Positions 26,329 through 35,019 are shown, numbered from the stretch's first letter. The stretch is DNA of 64,000 bases from Candidatus Bathyarchaeota archaeon (GCA_003151735.1 PLYI01000001.1:1-64000); one strand, 5' to 3'. Numbers and translations: made by a program. Notes: generated from the sequence alone by a model not told the origin.

Positions 26329-26379
26329 CCTACCCTCTATCGTTTCTGCAATGAGTTTATAATAGGATCCAAATATGCC
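26329..26379. repeat. 50-base dispersed repeat, copy A
   Basis: The sequence starting CCTACCCTCTATCGTTTCTG and ending AAATATGCC is about 80 percent identical by eye to 33478-33530. Both copies lie next to decayed surface or secreted protein genes on the minus strand, so the repeat may be a former leader or spacer of that gene family. Confidence 0.6.
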
Positions 26380-26555
26380 GCCCTGGTTCAATTGTTCCAT
26401 TTCTTAAAAATAAACAATCAAGCCCTACGCTAATAACTAAGGCTGTTACTCCTAAAACGGAGGCGACGGTTGCAATTGGTTAAGGCTCTGTAATATCGAT
26501 TCTAGTGGTCATCTGTTTCGTTACTGTTTCATTAATTGTAAAGTTAACAAAGAAA
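26380..26555 (-). pseudogene. Relic of a C-terminally anchored surface protein
   Basis: The minus strand encodes ITEP, a TAA stop, then PIATVASVLGVTALVISVGL and LFLRNG. A Pro-rich stretch, a hydrophobic helix and a short basic tail are the usual end of archaeal surface proteins with a single C-terminal membrane anchor. The upstream body of the gene is missing. It ends at repeat copy A. Confidence 0.5.
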
Positions 26556-26739
26556 AAAACAGCATCAGTAAAGCTGGTCATAAATTAAATATTTTTTTAA
26601 AGAGTTTGGAGCTTAACATCAACTTAACGTATGCTTAATATGCAGCTTTTTTGTATGGCTAAATGTAGGTTCAGAGAAGAATTTTCGTTAAAGTCAACGG
26701 TGAACCATAACTGTTAACCATAACCCAACAGAAGAAACA

Positions 26740-27717
26740 TAACGAAGGACGATGGCAGTCAGATACATTAGAGTCTTTTCCAGAGATGATAAACGAAGAT
26801 GCAGTTTTGTGGGTAGACGTTGAGGACCCATCAAGCTACGAAATCAAAGCATAGGAAAGCATTTTGAATTAAATGAACTAAAGCTAAAAGAACTTACAGA
26901 GGAGGGGCAACGGTCAAAAATTGAAGAGTAGGAGAACCATGTTTCATGCATCCTCAATTTTCCAAAAAGAGAAGGCTTTGTTTCCGACCAAAAAATGGAA
27001 CGACTCTCGTTGCTGGTTGGGAAAAAGTGGATTATTACAGTTCACAAGGGCTATTCGGACATAACATGCGCAGTTTACAAGAAAATCAGCGCTCACGGTT
27101 ACTTCGCGCTTTCCCTTTCGCCATCCACAGACATTCTCTTGTATATATTCTTGGATTTAATCACAAACGAGTTCTTTTTGATTTCTGACCAAGTGCATGA
27201 AAGACTCCAGAATTTGACTAAAAAGGCAGGAGCCCTCTTTAGGGAAACGCCCAAGCAGTTGGACAGGAGTTTTGGATTAGAAATTGCTAAGTCAAGAGAC
27301 CAAGTGTTGGTCATGAGACAGTCTATAGGACCCATGCGTGAAATGGTGGGAAAAATAACAAGAGGCGAATTTGCTCTTGTTTCCAGCGCTACACTGCCAC
27401 GCTTTGAGGATCTCTACGACAGAACAATCTCGTTGATTGAAGTGGTAGACAACCACCGTGAAGAAATTAGCGATGTAGGAGACATCTTGATTAACGTTCA
27501 AACGTTAAGCACAAACAACATAATCAGAATATTAACAATTATCTCAGCAATCTTTTTGCCTCTGGCTTTGATAGCTGAAATGTATGGGACCAACTTCGGA
27601 AAAGGATTCTTGATACCTGGCAGCAGTAGCGCCTACGGGTTCTATGGCATGGTCGCGATTATGGTTTGCGTAGCGGTGGGTCTCATAGTAATTTTCAGAA
27701 GAAGAGGCTGGTTATAA
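26740..27717 (+). pseudogene. CorA-family divalent cation transporter, broken N-terminal half
   Basis: The intact part runs from 26995 to 27717 (240 residues) with the CorA stalk helix and two C-terminal membrane helices (IISAIFLPLALIAEMYG and GFYGMVAIMVCVAVGLIVIF). Upstream the N-terminal domain is recognisable in pieces (WQSDTLESFPEM, LWVDVEDPSSYEIKA, GQRSKIEE, CILNFPKREGFVSDQ). It is interrupted by TAG at 26850-26852, a frame change near 26860 and TAG at 26929-26931. The pore motif, normally GMN, reads GTN in AEMYGTNFG. This would normally be an Mg2+ or Co2+ channel. It is probably not functional. Confidence 0.85.
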
Positions 27718-27800
27718 GATAACGCGGAAACTCAGAATCTAACGATATAACGCTTTTCAAAAAACTAATTAAAAATTTTAGAAACTAAAAATAGAAAAGT

Positions 27801-28031
27801 TTAGTAGAAGTTGCGGGCTTCTTTGCGTTTCTCTGCTTCTTCGTAGAATCGCAGAACTTCATCGATGATTTCCACGTTAGAGAGCAACATGCGTCTGCAA
27901 CAGTACCGTTTCAAGCCTAAGCTGTCGAGTACGTCGCTGGCGTTCTCGCCTGTCTTTATTCGGCGGGTGAATTCGTCCCATCGGTCGCCAACGAGTTTGC
28001 CGCAGGTGAAGCATCTTACGGGAATAATCAT
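27801..28031 (-). CDS. rpo10: RNA polymerase subunit Rpo10 (RpoN)
   Basis: A 76-residue protein starting [18 protein letters not shown], with the second zinc pair in [11 protein letters not shown]. This CxxC...CC pattern is diagnostic for Rpo10/RPB10. I chose the start at 28031 rather than the longer in-frame ATG upstream because all family members begin at MIIPVRC, and an AGGTAAGGAGAG ribosome binding site precedes it. It is the last gene of the rpoD-rpl18e-rpl13-rps9-rpo10 cluster. Confidence 0.96.
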   Translation of the reverse strand: MIIPVRCFTCGKLVGDRWDEFTRRIKTGENASDVLDSLGLKRYCCRRMLLSNVEIIDEVLRFYEEAEKRKEARNFY

Positions 28032-28047
28032 TTTGTTTTTTCTCTCC

Positions 28048-28458
28048 TTACCTGTAGCTTTTCTGTTCTTTGGACCGTGCGCCTGCTCCGCCGACTTTCT
28101 TTGTTTCTTTAGTTCTGCTGTCTCCAGCAATCATGGTTCGGTCGTATTCGTTAAAGACGGTGCGCAGGTGAGTGCTCTTAGTCCATTTGAGGAGTGCGTT
28201 TGATATTGCCATGCGTGCTGCTTCTGCCTGTCCCATGTATCCTCCGCCGCTGGTTTTGACATCCATGTCAAGTTGCTGCCAAACGTCTGCGCCTGCTTGC
28301 AGGAGGGGCTCCATGATTTTTGTTTTCGCGATGTCAGGTTCGTAAATTTCAACTGGAGTGAGGTTTATTCGCACTCTGCCAACGCCTTGTTTGACTATGG
28401 CGCGGGCAACTGCGGTTTTTCGCTTTCCACTAACGACTAAAACTTTTTTTGCGGGCAT
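28048..28458 (-). CDS. rps9: 30S ribosomal protein S9 (uS9)
   Basis: A 136-residue S9 protein. [20 protein letters not shown] is the N-terminal signature. The C-terminus ends [11 protein letters not shown], the basic tail that reaches the P-site t[22 protein letters not shown] is also typical. Two bases separate it from rpl13. The order rpl13-rps9-rpo10 is the standard archaeal one. Confidence 0.97.
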   Translation of the reverse strand: MPAKKVLVVSGKRKTAVARAIVKQGVGRVRINLTPVEIYEPDIAKTKIMEPLLQAGADVWQQLDMDVKTSGGGYMGQAEAARMAISNALLKWTKSTHLRTVFNEYDRTMIAGDSRTKETKKVGGAGARSKEQKSYR

Positions 28459-28460
28459 AA

Positions 28461-28910
28461 TTATTCCATCCTATTGAACCATCCGATTTCCTTCGCCAAC
28501 TCCCCAAGGGTAAAGTGTGGCCCTTTCAGGTTTATTGAATTGGCTTCTTCGAATGTTATCATCTTTTGGTCTTTGAATTCAAGTGGCACGCCCATAAATA
28601 CCTTCAGCCGTTTATAGGCGTTTTTGCCTTTAGGCTGTTTGAAGGGAACCATGCCGCGTACGGTTTTGCGTAGGAAACGGTCAGGTCGACGGTAATGGAA
28701 AGGTCCACGCATTGGTGCGCCAACTTCGAGGAATTTGTGTGCTTCTAAAACTTTGCTTTTCTTTTTGCCAGAGAACACAGCTTTTTCTGCGTTGAGGATG
28801 ATTACTTCTTCGCCGTTTAGTAGTCGTTTGGCAACTTTGCTGCACATTCGGCCAACGATTAAGCCTTCAGCGTTCACGAAGGTTATTGGGGACTGGGTTG
28901 TTGTTGACAT
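28461..28910 (-). CDS. rpl13: 50S ribosomal protein L13 (uL13)
   Basis: A 149-residue protein with VNAEGLIVGRMCSKVAKRLL, VIILNAEKAVFSGKKKS and RGMVPFKQPKGKNAYKRLKV, which are L13 signatures. It lies between rpl18e and rps9 in the conserved order. No anomalies were seen. Confidence 0.97.
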   Translation of the reverse strand: MSTTTQSPITFVNAEGLIVGRMCSKVAKRLLNGEEVIILNAEKAVFSGKKKSKVLEAHKFLEVGAPMRGPFHYRRPDRFLRKTVRGMVPFKQPKGKNAYKRLKVFMGVPLEFKDQKMITFEEANSINLKGPHFTLGELAKEIGWFNRME

Positions 28911-28914
28911 TTTT

Positions 28915-29277
28915 TCACCGTATGATTTTTACGTTTGAGCCTTTAGGGTTTTTTTCCATTAGCTCTGGGATCGTGATGTATTTTGCTTTGACAGCGTCAA
29001 GCTTGGCTTTTGCTGTAGCTGAGATGTCGAATGCTGCTACAGTTACAGCGTGCTCTATGTTGCCTGAAGCTAAAAGTTTACCTGGAACAATCACTACGTC
29101 GGCTTTTTTGGTGTGCCTGTTCAGTTTGCTTAGATTAACTGCGACGCGTTGGCTGCGTGGTTTTGCTAAGTGGTCAGCGACGTCTAGCCAGATGGGTGCT
29201 TGTTTTTCTCGGCTTTCCTTCTTTAGAAGACCTATAAGATCGATTAATTGAGGGTTTGTGGTTTTTGTTTCTCTCAT
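28915..29277 (-). CDS. rpl18e: 50S ribosomal protein L18e (eL18)
   Basis: A 120-residue protein. TNPQLIDLIGLLKKESRE at the N-terminus and VIVPGKLLASGNIEHAVTVA in the middle match L18e. Its start overlaps the rpoD stop by 4 bases, so translation is likely coupled. Confidence 0.96.
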   Translation of the reverse strand: MRETKTTNPQLIDLIGLLKKESREKQAPIWLDVADHLAKPRSQRVAVNLSKLNRHTKKADVVIVPGKLLASGNIEHAVTVAAFDISATAKAKLDAVKAKYITIPELMEKNPKGSNVKIIR

Positions 29278-30089
29278 TGTGGTTCAGCCTTTATCTGTTC
29301 TTCAAACTCGTTTAGTTGTTTGCCTAATAGTTTAATGGCTTCTTTTAAGACCCGTTCTGGAGGAAGCGCACCTGTGGATTCAATACTCATTATAAAGGAG
29401 TCCTTCTCCCATTCAACTTTGAGTGGCGAGGGTTTTTGTGGACAAGCAACAACGCAGTCCATGCATAGGTTACATGCCAAAAGGTCGCGGACATCGATTT
29501 TCTCGTTCTTGACAACGTAAACTTTTTTGGGGCAGATATCAGCGCATTTTTGGCATCCGTCACATTTCCCAGTTGGAGTTGTGATTTTTGGGTAGTATTT
29601 GTATGCGCACATAGAAACTGGCTGCCATTTTGCGTGAGTTTTGCCGATTCCAAGTTTTGCGTATGCTTCAAGCTTTAGTTTCTGGTTTTTTGCCAGTTTA
29701 ACTATTGGGATTTTATCTGAAACCGGAACGATTTCGGGGTTTTCAGAGACTATTTCTCCTGAGTAAACAGTTCTTGTTCCGTCCTTTGCCTCAGCGTCAA
29801 GCGTCAATGTTACGCGGCATTGTGAACAGCCGAATTCGCTTTTGCACTCGCATTCTTCAGGAAGGCTGTAGGCGTCCAAATCAGTCTTCAGGGGAGTAAG
29901 TCCCAATCGGTGAGAGATTATTTCATCTTGTAAAATTGAGGAGTTTTCTACCATTACAACTTCTTCAATTGCCATGCAGGGAACCTCAGCAAGCGCTAAG
30001 CGGCGCAGAGCATTCATTAAGGGAACGTCCGCATCTCTGACAGCTATGCGGAGGTTGATATCGTTTTTTTCAAGGACTTCTATTTTCAC
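29274..30089 (-). CDS. rpo3: RNA polymerase subunit Rpo3 (RpoD) with ferredoxin-like domain
   Basis: A 271-residue Rpo3/RPB3 homologue. The alpha-like motif VPLMNALRRLALAEVPCMAI is at residues 22-41. A zinc-type Cys group (C80, C82, C88, C91) follows. The inserted domain carries two complete 4Fe-4S motifs: C176, C179, C182, C186 and C206, C209, C212, C216. Fe-S clusters in Rpo3 are known from several archaea and help assemble the D-L heterodimer. It is first in its operon, which here is separated from rps11 by 840 bases containing an integrase-like fragment. Confidence 0.97.
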   Translation of the reverse strand: MKIEVLEKNDINLRIAVRDADVPLMNALRRLALAEVPCMAIEEVVMVENSSILQDEIISHRLGLTPLKTDLDAYSLPEECECKSEFGCSQCRVTLTLDAEAKDGTRTVYSGEIVSENPEIVPVSDKIPIVKLAKNQKLKLEAYAKLGIGKTHAKWQPVSMCAYKYYPKITTPTGKCDGCQKCADICPKKVYVVKNEKIDVRDLLACNLCMDCVVACPQKPSPLKVEWEKDSFIMSIESTGALPPERVLKEAIKLLGKQLNEFEEQIKAEPQ

Positions 30090-30492
30090 TTGCTACACTC
30101 CAATAAAGCGCCATAATAGGCTATTGCAACAAACGAATCACAAGGCAATGATAAAAACGTTTCGTGTTATTCTTGAAATATATGGAAACCACTAAACAAT
30201 TCTTTTCCATGACTCATACTTCTTAACCCTTATAGCCAAGGTTGCCTATTAATTTAATTGAGGGCATTCCCCGAAGACTTGAAACTTCATAACAACCCCT
30301 CATAGCCCGTATCAAAACACGAAAGTTAAATCAAAATCGATAAACGCGGCTGGTTGTTGATGGCTACCAAGCATGCCTGAATTGCAACGCCACTATTTTA
30401 CATTGCTTTATTGGAACTGGTAGCTTGCCGCCACAAAGTTAAGCCCATTCTAAAAGGAGGCGAAGGGTTACAAAAAGGCGACTATGGGGTGA
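30090..30492. other. Gap between rpo3 and integrase-like fragment
   Basis: About 400 bases, without a convincing reading frame on either strand. It must hold the rpo3 promoter, since rpo3 no longer follows rps11 directly. The plus strand has a GGAGG word at 30459 shortly before the fragment at 30493. Confidence 0.3.
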
Positions 30493-30810
30493 AAGATTTT
30501 AAAAATAGAAGATTACGAGGCAGTCAAAAAATGGTTCCTCACGAATAGTGGTGAACACCGCTTTGAATCTTCAACAGAAGAAGACTACATCAAATTACTT
30601 AAAGCATGCTGCATGTGTACAGGCAAAACACCCGATGAATTAGCGCATTGCAAAAACATAGAGAAGGAAAGAAGCACTGTAGCAATAACATTAAGAGAAA
30701 AAGGATTAAAAATTCTTAACATAGCACAAAAACTCAACGTGCTCAACAACTTTTGGATTCACAATGGACGACAAATTATGGACACCTACAGAGGCTTTAT
30801 AACCGCATAA
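30493..30810 (+). pseudogene. Integrase N-terminal-domain-like fragment
   Basis: The open frame follows a TGA at 30490-30492 and reads KIEDYEAVKKWF, ESSTEEDYIKLLKACC, MCTGKTPDELAHC and ending MDTYRGFITA. This helical pattern resembles the SAM-like N-terminal (core-binding) domain of archaeal tyrosine recombinases, in which a target-site contact domain precedes the catalytic domain. There is no catalytic domain, and no ATG, GTG or TTG before 30613. It is probably the remnant of an inserted element. Confidence 0.5.
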
Positions 30811-30894
30811 GCAGTGAAATTGAACGAGCATTTTACAAAAATTTTCCCGTTAAAAAAATTAATTATAAATTAAAGATTAAAAACTTGGAATAAA

Positions 30895-30930
30895 AAAATA
30901 TATTTGTATTAAAATAGAAGGGAAATTGAG
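30895..30930 (-). terminator. T-rich terminator after rps11
   Basis: On the minus strand the sequence after the rps11 stop reads CCCTTCTATTTTAATAC followed by more T and A. This suggests that the rps13-rps4-rps11 transcript now ends here rather than continuing into rpo3. Confidence 0.4.
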
Positions 30931-30931
30931 T

Positions 30932-31339
30932 TTAAACTCTTCTTCCTCTTCTTCCACCAGGCCTTCTTGTGCCATCGTGGGGAATTGGTGTGACTTCTTC
31001 GATGCGTTCAATTTTGAAGCCGAATCGTGCTAATGCTCGGATAGCTGCTTGTGCTCCTGGTCCAGGTGTTCTGGGTCCTGCGCCGCCTGGAGCTCGGACT
31101 TTGATGTGGATAGCGGTTATTCCTTTGTCTCTTGCTACTTCGGCTGCTGCGGTAGATGCACGCATAGCTGCGTAGGGTGAAGATTCCATGCGGTCTGCTT
31201 TAACGAACATTCCGCCTGTGGTGCGAGCGATGGTTTCTGCGCCTGAAATGTCAGTGATGTGGATTAAGGTGTTGTTGTAACTGCTGAAGATGTGGACAAT
31301 TGCCCACTTCTCGTTGCGCTTGTTGTTGGGAGCGCTCAG
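30932..31339 (-). CDS. rps11: 30S ribosomal protein S11 (uS11), CTG or ATT start
   Basis: The full S11 frame runs from 31339: after the first codon come [32 protein letters not shown] and [20 protein letters not shown], with the tail [15 protein letters not shown]. All of it is typical uS11, about 135 residues. Between an upstream TAG (near 31388) and the internal ATG at 31210 there is no ATG, GTG or TTG. The best start is CTG at 31337-31339, which overlaps the rps4 stop (CTGA) as ATG usually does in ATGA overlaps; ATT is the codon just before. Starting at 31210 would delete the conserved N-terminal 43 residues. Confidence 0.9.
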   Translation of the reverse strand: MSAPNNKRNEKWAIVHIFSSYNNTLIHITDISGAETIARTTGGMFVKADRMESSPYAAMRASTAAAEVARDKGITAIHIKVRAPGGAGPRTPGPGAQAAIRALARFGFKIERIEEVTPIPHDGTRRPGGRRGRRV

Positions 31340-31926
31340 AATCTGCCGCCTCCGCGTCCGCCTCTGCGACCTCTTTGAGGTGGTCTAGCTTCAACTTGTT
31401 TAGCGACCACTGTTAATCCAACTCGCAACGCGTGCTCTTGGTTTGCTATTGCGCTTTCGGGTGAATAAACGATTTTTGCTTCTGCTTCTTTTGGAACGAT
31501 GTATCCTGGAATTGTTACTCTGCGGCCATCGATTGTTACGTGTCCATGAGTGATCAGTTGACGTGACTGGAAAACCGTTCTTGCTAAGCCCTTGCGGAAA
31601 ACGATTGTTTGCAACCTGCGTTCCAAGATGTCTTCGATTGTCAAGTCTAAGACGTTATCTAATACTGCGGTATCCTGAAGAATACCCTTCTTTTTCAGTT
31701 GAGCGAGCAATTCATTTTCCATTTTTGCTCTCTCTTCAGTGGATTTGCTGATGAGTGAACGTGCGATGCTTCTGGTTTTAGAGAGGGTAGTTTTGTGGCG
31801 CCAGAGTTCATGTTTGTTTCTTAAACCAAATTGCCCCAGGAGTTTAAGTTCTTCTTGGAGAACATCTTTTCTCCATCGGAAACGTGGAGTATCAAATTTC
31901 TTACGCTGTTTCTTCGGATCTCCCAT
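31336..31926 (-). CDS. rps4: 30S ribosomal protein S4 (uS4)
   Basis: A 196-residue archaeal S4. [19 protein letters not shown] is the N-terminal motif. The S4 RNA-binding domain is [20 protein letters not shown]. The C-terminus is Gly/Arg-rich ([12 protein letters not shown]). Its TGA overlaps the presumed CTG start of rps11. It lies between rps13 and rps11 in standard order. Confidence 0.97.
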   Translation of the reverse strand: MGDPKKQRKKFDTPRFRWRKDVLQEELKLLGQFGLRNKHELWRHKTTLSKTRSIARSLISKSTEERAKMENELLAQLKKKGILQDTAVLDNVLDLTIEDILERRLQTIVFRKGLARTVFQSRQLITHGHVTIDGRRVTIPGYIVPKEAEAKIVYSPESAIANQEHALRVGLTVVAKQVEARPPQRGRRGGRGGGRF

Positions 31927-31928
31927 AT

Positions 31929-32423
31929 TTATTTGCCTCCTTCAGCAGCTGGTGCTCCACCGGGCTTCTGCATCAGAGTCTTCTTCTTAACTCCTAAAGC
32001 TTTACCTGCTCTTCCAGTGGTTTTTGTTCTTTGACCACGTACTTTCAAGCTGTAAGCATGGCGGTATCCACGCCAAGACCTGATTTCTTTGGCTCCATCA
32101 ATGTCAGTTTTAATTTTTAATGCAAGATCAGCGCTCAAAACATGTTGGTCTTTTCCTGAGTCTGCGTCTTTTCGACGGTTAAACATCCAGCTTGGTATAC
32201 CGTATTTAACTGGATCCTTAATGACATCTTCTATTTTTGAGATATCTGACTCTGTGATAAAGCCCACTCGCAAGTCAGGGTTTACGCCTGCCTTTTTGAG
32301 GACTGCGTTTGCAAGAGCAGCGCTTAGACCTTTAACTTGCGCCACTGCGTAAACAGTCTTTAAGGTACCTTGAACGTCTGTACCCATTATACGAAGTATA
32401 TAGCGATATTCCTGCTGTGACAT
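31929..32423 (-). CDS. rps13: 30S ribosomal protein S13 (uS13)
   Basis: A 164-residue S13. [20 protein letters not shown] opens the protein. [20 protein letters not shown] is the C-terminal signature, and the end is the usual basic tail. It is first in the rps13-rps4-rps11 operon, two bases before rps4. A TATA element lies about 55-60 bases upstream. Confidence 0.97.
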   Translation of the reverse strand: MSQQEYRYILRIMGTDVQGTLKTVYAVAQVKGLSAALANAVLKKAGVNPDLRVGFITESDISKIEDVIKDPVKYGIPSWMFNRRKDADSGKDQHVLSADLALKIKTDIDGAKEIRSWRGYRHAYSLKVRGQRTKTTGRAGKALGVKKKTLMQKPGGAPAAEGGK

Positions 32424-32476
32424 GCTAAGTTTTCATCCGTTTTTTAACTTTAAAGCATATACGAAATATGGCGGTA

Positions 32477-32486
32477 TTTATTTAAA
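32477..32486 (-). promoter_or_regulatory. TATA-like element of the rps13 operon
   Basis: The minus strand reads GGTTTAAATAAATA about 55-60 bases before the rps13 ATG, in the gap shared with the divergent SemiSWEET gene. Confidence 0.45.
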
Positions 32487-32614
32487 CCTTCCTTTCGAAA
32501 AAGTATTATAAACCGTCAACGTAAAACACGGATTATTGCAATCTTTGTTGAACAACGCCATTTCCAGCGAAACCTAAATACCTTTCAACAAACAATAAAA
32601 CCCGAAGAAACCCA

Positions 32615-32869
32615 ATGGACACAATAATGGTTATTGGCTTGATAGCCGCTGCATTAACAACAGGCGCTCTATTGCCACAGTTAATCAAGGTTTGGAAAAC
32701 AAAATCAACCAAAGACATCTCCACCGGAATGTTCGCGCTGACATCTGCTGGAGGGCTCGTATGGTTCATTTATGGATTATTTGTAAACAATTTTCCGATT
32801 ATTATTGCCAATTCCTTGGCTTTCCTCCAAGCTATCGCAATTCTATTTTTCAAAATAAAATACAAATGA
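32615..32869 (+). CDS. SemiSWEET (PQ-loop) small sugar transporter-like protein
   Basis: An 84-residue protein with three membrane helices and the PQ-loop motif GALLPQLIKVWKTKSTKDIS in the first repeat. This is the three-helix SemiSWEET unit, which works as a dimer to move sugars or similar small solutes across the membrane. Substrate is unknown. It is a single gene divergent from rps13. Confidence 0.88.
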   Translation: MDTIMVIGLIAAALTTGALLPQLIKVWKTKSTKDISTGMFALTSAGGLVWFIYGLFVNNFPIIIANSLAFLQAIAILFFKIKYK

Positions 32870-32872
32870 TTC

Positions 32873-33414
32873 ATTCAGCTCTTCAAAGGTTGCTAAGGAT
32901 GGGATCACATGGAAAGTTGCGTAGCCAAGCGATGTTGTGTCGTTTGTTACTTGAGGAAAGTCAATCATGACGTTACCATCCAAAAGAACCTAGAGTTGGT
33001 GCCATGTAAACCTTGAAACTTCGACCACGAAATCCGAAGTACTGTTCGGGACGTTGTAGATGGCTTACGACTGCTCCCTATTCTCCATCAGCGCCCCGTC
33101 CAGGCCAAAAACACAGATACTCCATTGATTTTTGGCGGTAATCAAGGCTTGAACTGTTACGCATTGAAATCCATTGAAGTGCACGGGCGCCTTAAAGTTA
33201 GGGTCTGAATTGTTAACGATCAAGCGGTTTTTATGCCAAGCCAAGTTTGCAGTTCCCAAGAAGTGAAATTTACTGTGGATGCGGCATTTTTTATTTGGCC
33301 AGTAGTTGCTATTGACGGTGTCTTTGTAAAAGTTGGGATTTACCCCAAGGTTTGAGCCATAAAAGCAACAATTAGAACAAAGATTACACAACTTAAGAGC
33401 AAGGTTTTCCGCAT
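32873..33414 (-). pseudogene. Relic of a secreted protein with a concanavalin/LamG-like domain
   Basis: The minus strand starts at an ATG (33414) with a clear signal peptide, MRKTLLLSCVIFVLIVAFMA, then stops at a TAA after QTLG. The downstream sequence is coding-like in changing frames. It ends with VEVSRFTWHQL, a TAG, VLLDGNVMIDFPQVTND and LGYATFHVIPSLATFEEL, which resembles the edge strands of a LamG/concanavalin-like domain (a Trp-His-x-Leu followed by Leu-Asp-Gly). At least two frame changes and two stops are needed. The gene is dead. Confidence 0.6.
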
Positions 33415-33477
33415 AGCAGTCACTAAACTGGCATTAATTCTTTAGTACATTTATAACATTTGAGTTTGGTAAACTGC

Positions 33478-33530
33478 CTACCCCTCTATCGTTTTCTGCA
33501 ATGAACCACTATTAGGCTTCAAATATGCCC
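33478..33530. repeat. 50-base dispersed repeat, copy B
   Basis: This copy, CCTACCCCTCTATCGTTTTC to AAATATGCCC, matches copy A at 26329-26379 with a few substitutions. It lies upstream of the secreted protein relic (minus orientation). Confidence 0.6.
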
Positions 33531-33551
33531 TAAAACACAAAAAAAGACAAA

Positions 33552-33809
33552 CTATGCGTCTTCAACTACTTGCATAACGTTGATTGTTGAGTTTATCCAT
33601 CGCAGGTAAGCGTTGAATGTTGCGCGCAGGGCAACGGTGTCATCAGCCTCAACAGTTAAAATCAGGAATAAACCGTCTTTTTCCAGTTTCACATTGGCTC
33701 GTCTGGTCACCATCGCGTTGGTTTCAGGAGTTAAAGCATCAAGAAGAGCGCAAAGTTGTTTTTGTGAAGAAAATTTTAAGCGTACAGAGCCCTTCGCACC
33801 GGTTGCCAT
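33552..33809 (-). CDS. pcc1: KEOPS complex subunit Pcc1
   Basis: An 85-residue protein with the Pcc1 pattern: VRLKFSSQKQLCALLDALTP, VTRRANVKLEKDGLFLILTV, then DDTVALRATFNAYLRWI. Pcc1 dimers bridge Kae1 copies in the tRNA t6A-forming KEOPS complex. It follows rpl37ae at the end of the exosome superoperon, its usual archaeal site. Confidence 0.9.
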   Translation of the reverse strand: MATGAKGSVRLKFSSQKQLCALLDALTPETNAMVTRRANVKLEKDGLFLILTVEADDTVALRATFNAYLRWINSTINVMQVVEDA

Positions 33810-33892
33810 TGAGCATTCCTGCTTAAGACAAGGTTTTCAAAGTAATAAACAAAAATTCAAAAAATAAACAAAAATTAAAAGGGAAGAAAGGT

Positions 33893-34219
33893 TTACTCGG
33901 TTTCAGTTCCTTCTTCAGTTGCCGATTCAACAGCGTCTACTGCTTTGGCTGTTTCTTCGATTGGCGCGCCTTTAGCTGCACGTTTAGCCACAACACCCAG
34001 CTTAGTTACTGGTGTGTATGCTCCGCCTGCAAAGGTGTATTCGCATTTGCTGCATTTCCAGATGCCTACGCTTTCGCGTGCTACGCGGTTAAAGCCGCAG
34101 TTTGGGCATCTGTGGGGCTTCTTGAGCTCAATCATTACTTTCATGTAGCGCTTTCTAACTGTGGAGCCGTAACGTACCCCTAAACCTCGTGTTGGACCAA
34201 CTTTCTTCATCTTAGGCAA
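33893..34219 (-). CDS. rpl37ae: 50S ribosomal protein L37Ae (eL43)
   Basis: A 108-residue protein with TRGLGVRYGSTVRKRYMKV and the four-Cys zinc ribbon CPNCGFNRVAR...CSKCEYTFAGGAY. The acidic C-terminal tail after about residue 85 is longer than usual. It is located 8 bases after rrp42. Confidence 0.95.
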   Translation of the reverse strand: MPKMKKVGPTRGLGVRYGSTVRKRYMKVMIELKKPHRCPNCGFNRVARESVGIWKCSKCEYTFAGGAYTPVTKLGVVAKRAAKGAPIEETAKAVDAVESATEEGTETE

Positions 34220-34227
34220 CTTTTATC

Positions 34228-35019
34228 TCACCAATCAAGTTTCTTGCGCAGTTCTGCTGCTTTGTCCAGAGCAATCTTTGAGGCTTCTAAAATCTGTTGC
34301 GGTGTGAAATAGCCTGAGCCGCCCTTCTGAATAGCGCAGATAGTTCCGTCTTCTTTGGTTGCGAAGGTGATGCGTGAATCCATGACTTGTTCTTCTTCCA
34401 GCCAAGGGTCAACAATCAGGTGGTTGTTTATTTTGCCACATGTGACTGTTACGGGGTGACTCTTCATGGGTAGCGGTGTGTAGCCTTGTTTGATTTTTAG
34501 TTCGCCGTCTTTGATTTCGTAGTTGGGCATTTTTGTGTTCATTAGCGCTGCCATGGCAGCTATTGCTGCAGCATCAATTAGGTTTCCATCGTGATTAAGT
34601 ATGTAGACGTCAACGAAGACCACGAACACTTTTTTGCCTGCTTCAATGACAAGTTTTTCGGTGTCGATGCATTTTGATTCCCTGATGCCTCTGTCGACAA
34701 CGCGGGCTAGTTCAACTGATTCTTCGTTTGGTGGTCCCGGCTCAAAGTTGGGTGAAGCAACTGGCACAAGCTCTGCATTTACGGTTAAGACGCCGTCGTT
34801 TGGTGTGTCTGGGAACGGTTCGCCTGTTGAGACTTTGACGCCGACAAGAACCTCGGTTTTGCCAAGATATGCTCTTGCGGAGCCTTCAGCTTTCTCAATT
34901 ATCCCTTGTTCGATTTTGATTTCGCGGGTATCCAGTAAACCTCGGTCGTCTAGGCGTTTGCCTTTCTCGAGGAGTTGCTCGATTTGTCTTAGTCTAACTT
35001 TAGTTACAAGTGATGACAT
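34228..35019 (-). CDS. rrp42: Exosome complex component Rrp42
   Basis: A 263-residue RNase PH-like protein. RGLLDTREIKIEQGIIEKAE and GSARAYLGKTEVLVGVKV start the fold, and IVDPWLEEEQVMDSRITFA lies in the second half. Rrp42 is the non-catalytic partner of Rrp41 in the hexameric ring that degrades RNA 3' to 5'. It overlaps the rrp41 stop by one base. Confidence 0.96.
   Translation of the reverse strand: MSSLVTKVRLRQIEQLLEKGKRLDDRGLLDTREIKIEQGIIEKAEGSARAYLGKTEVLVGVKVSTGEPFPDTPNDGVLTVNAELVPVASPNFEPGPPNEESVELARVVDRGIRESKCIDTEKLVIEAGKKVFVVFVDVYILNHDGNLIDAAAIAAMAALMNTKMPNYEIKDGELKIKQGYTPLPMKSHPVTVTCGKINNHLIVDPWLEEEQVMDSRITFATKEDGTICAIQKGGSGYFTPQQILEASKIALDKAAELRKKLDW

Noticed and set aside
6717-27717. 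All frameshifts explained by poor sequencing
   Set aside because: Lesions cluster in accessory genes (kinase, receiver, PIN, CorA, secreted proteins) while about 40 kb of housekeeping genes are clean, so random error is not sufficient. Single-lesion genes (41467, 53317) remain open.
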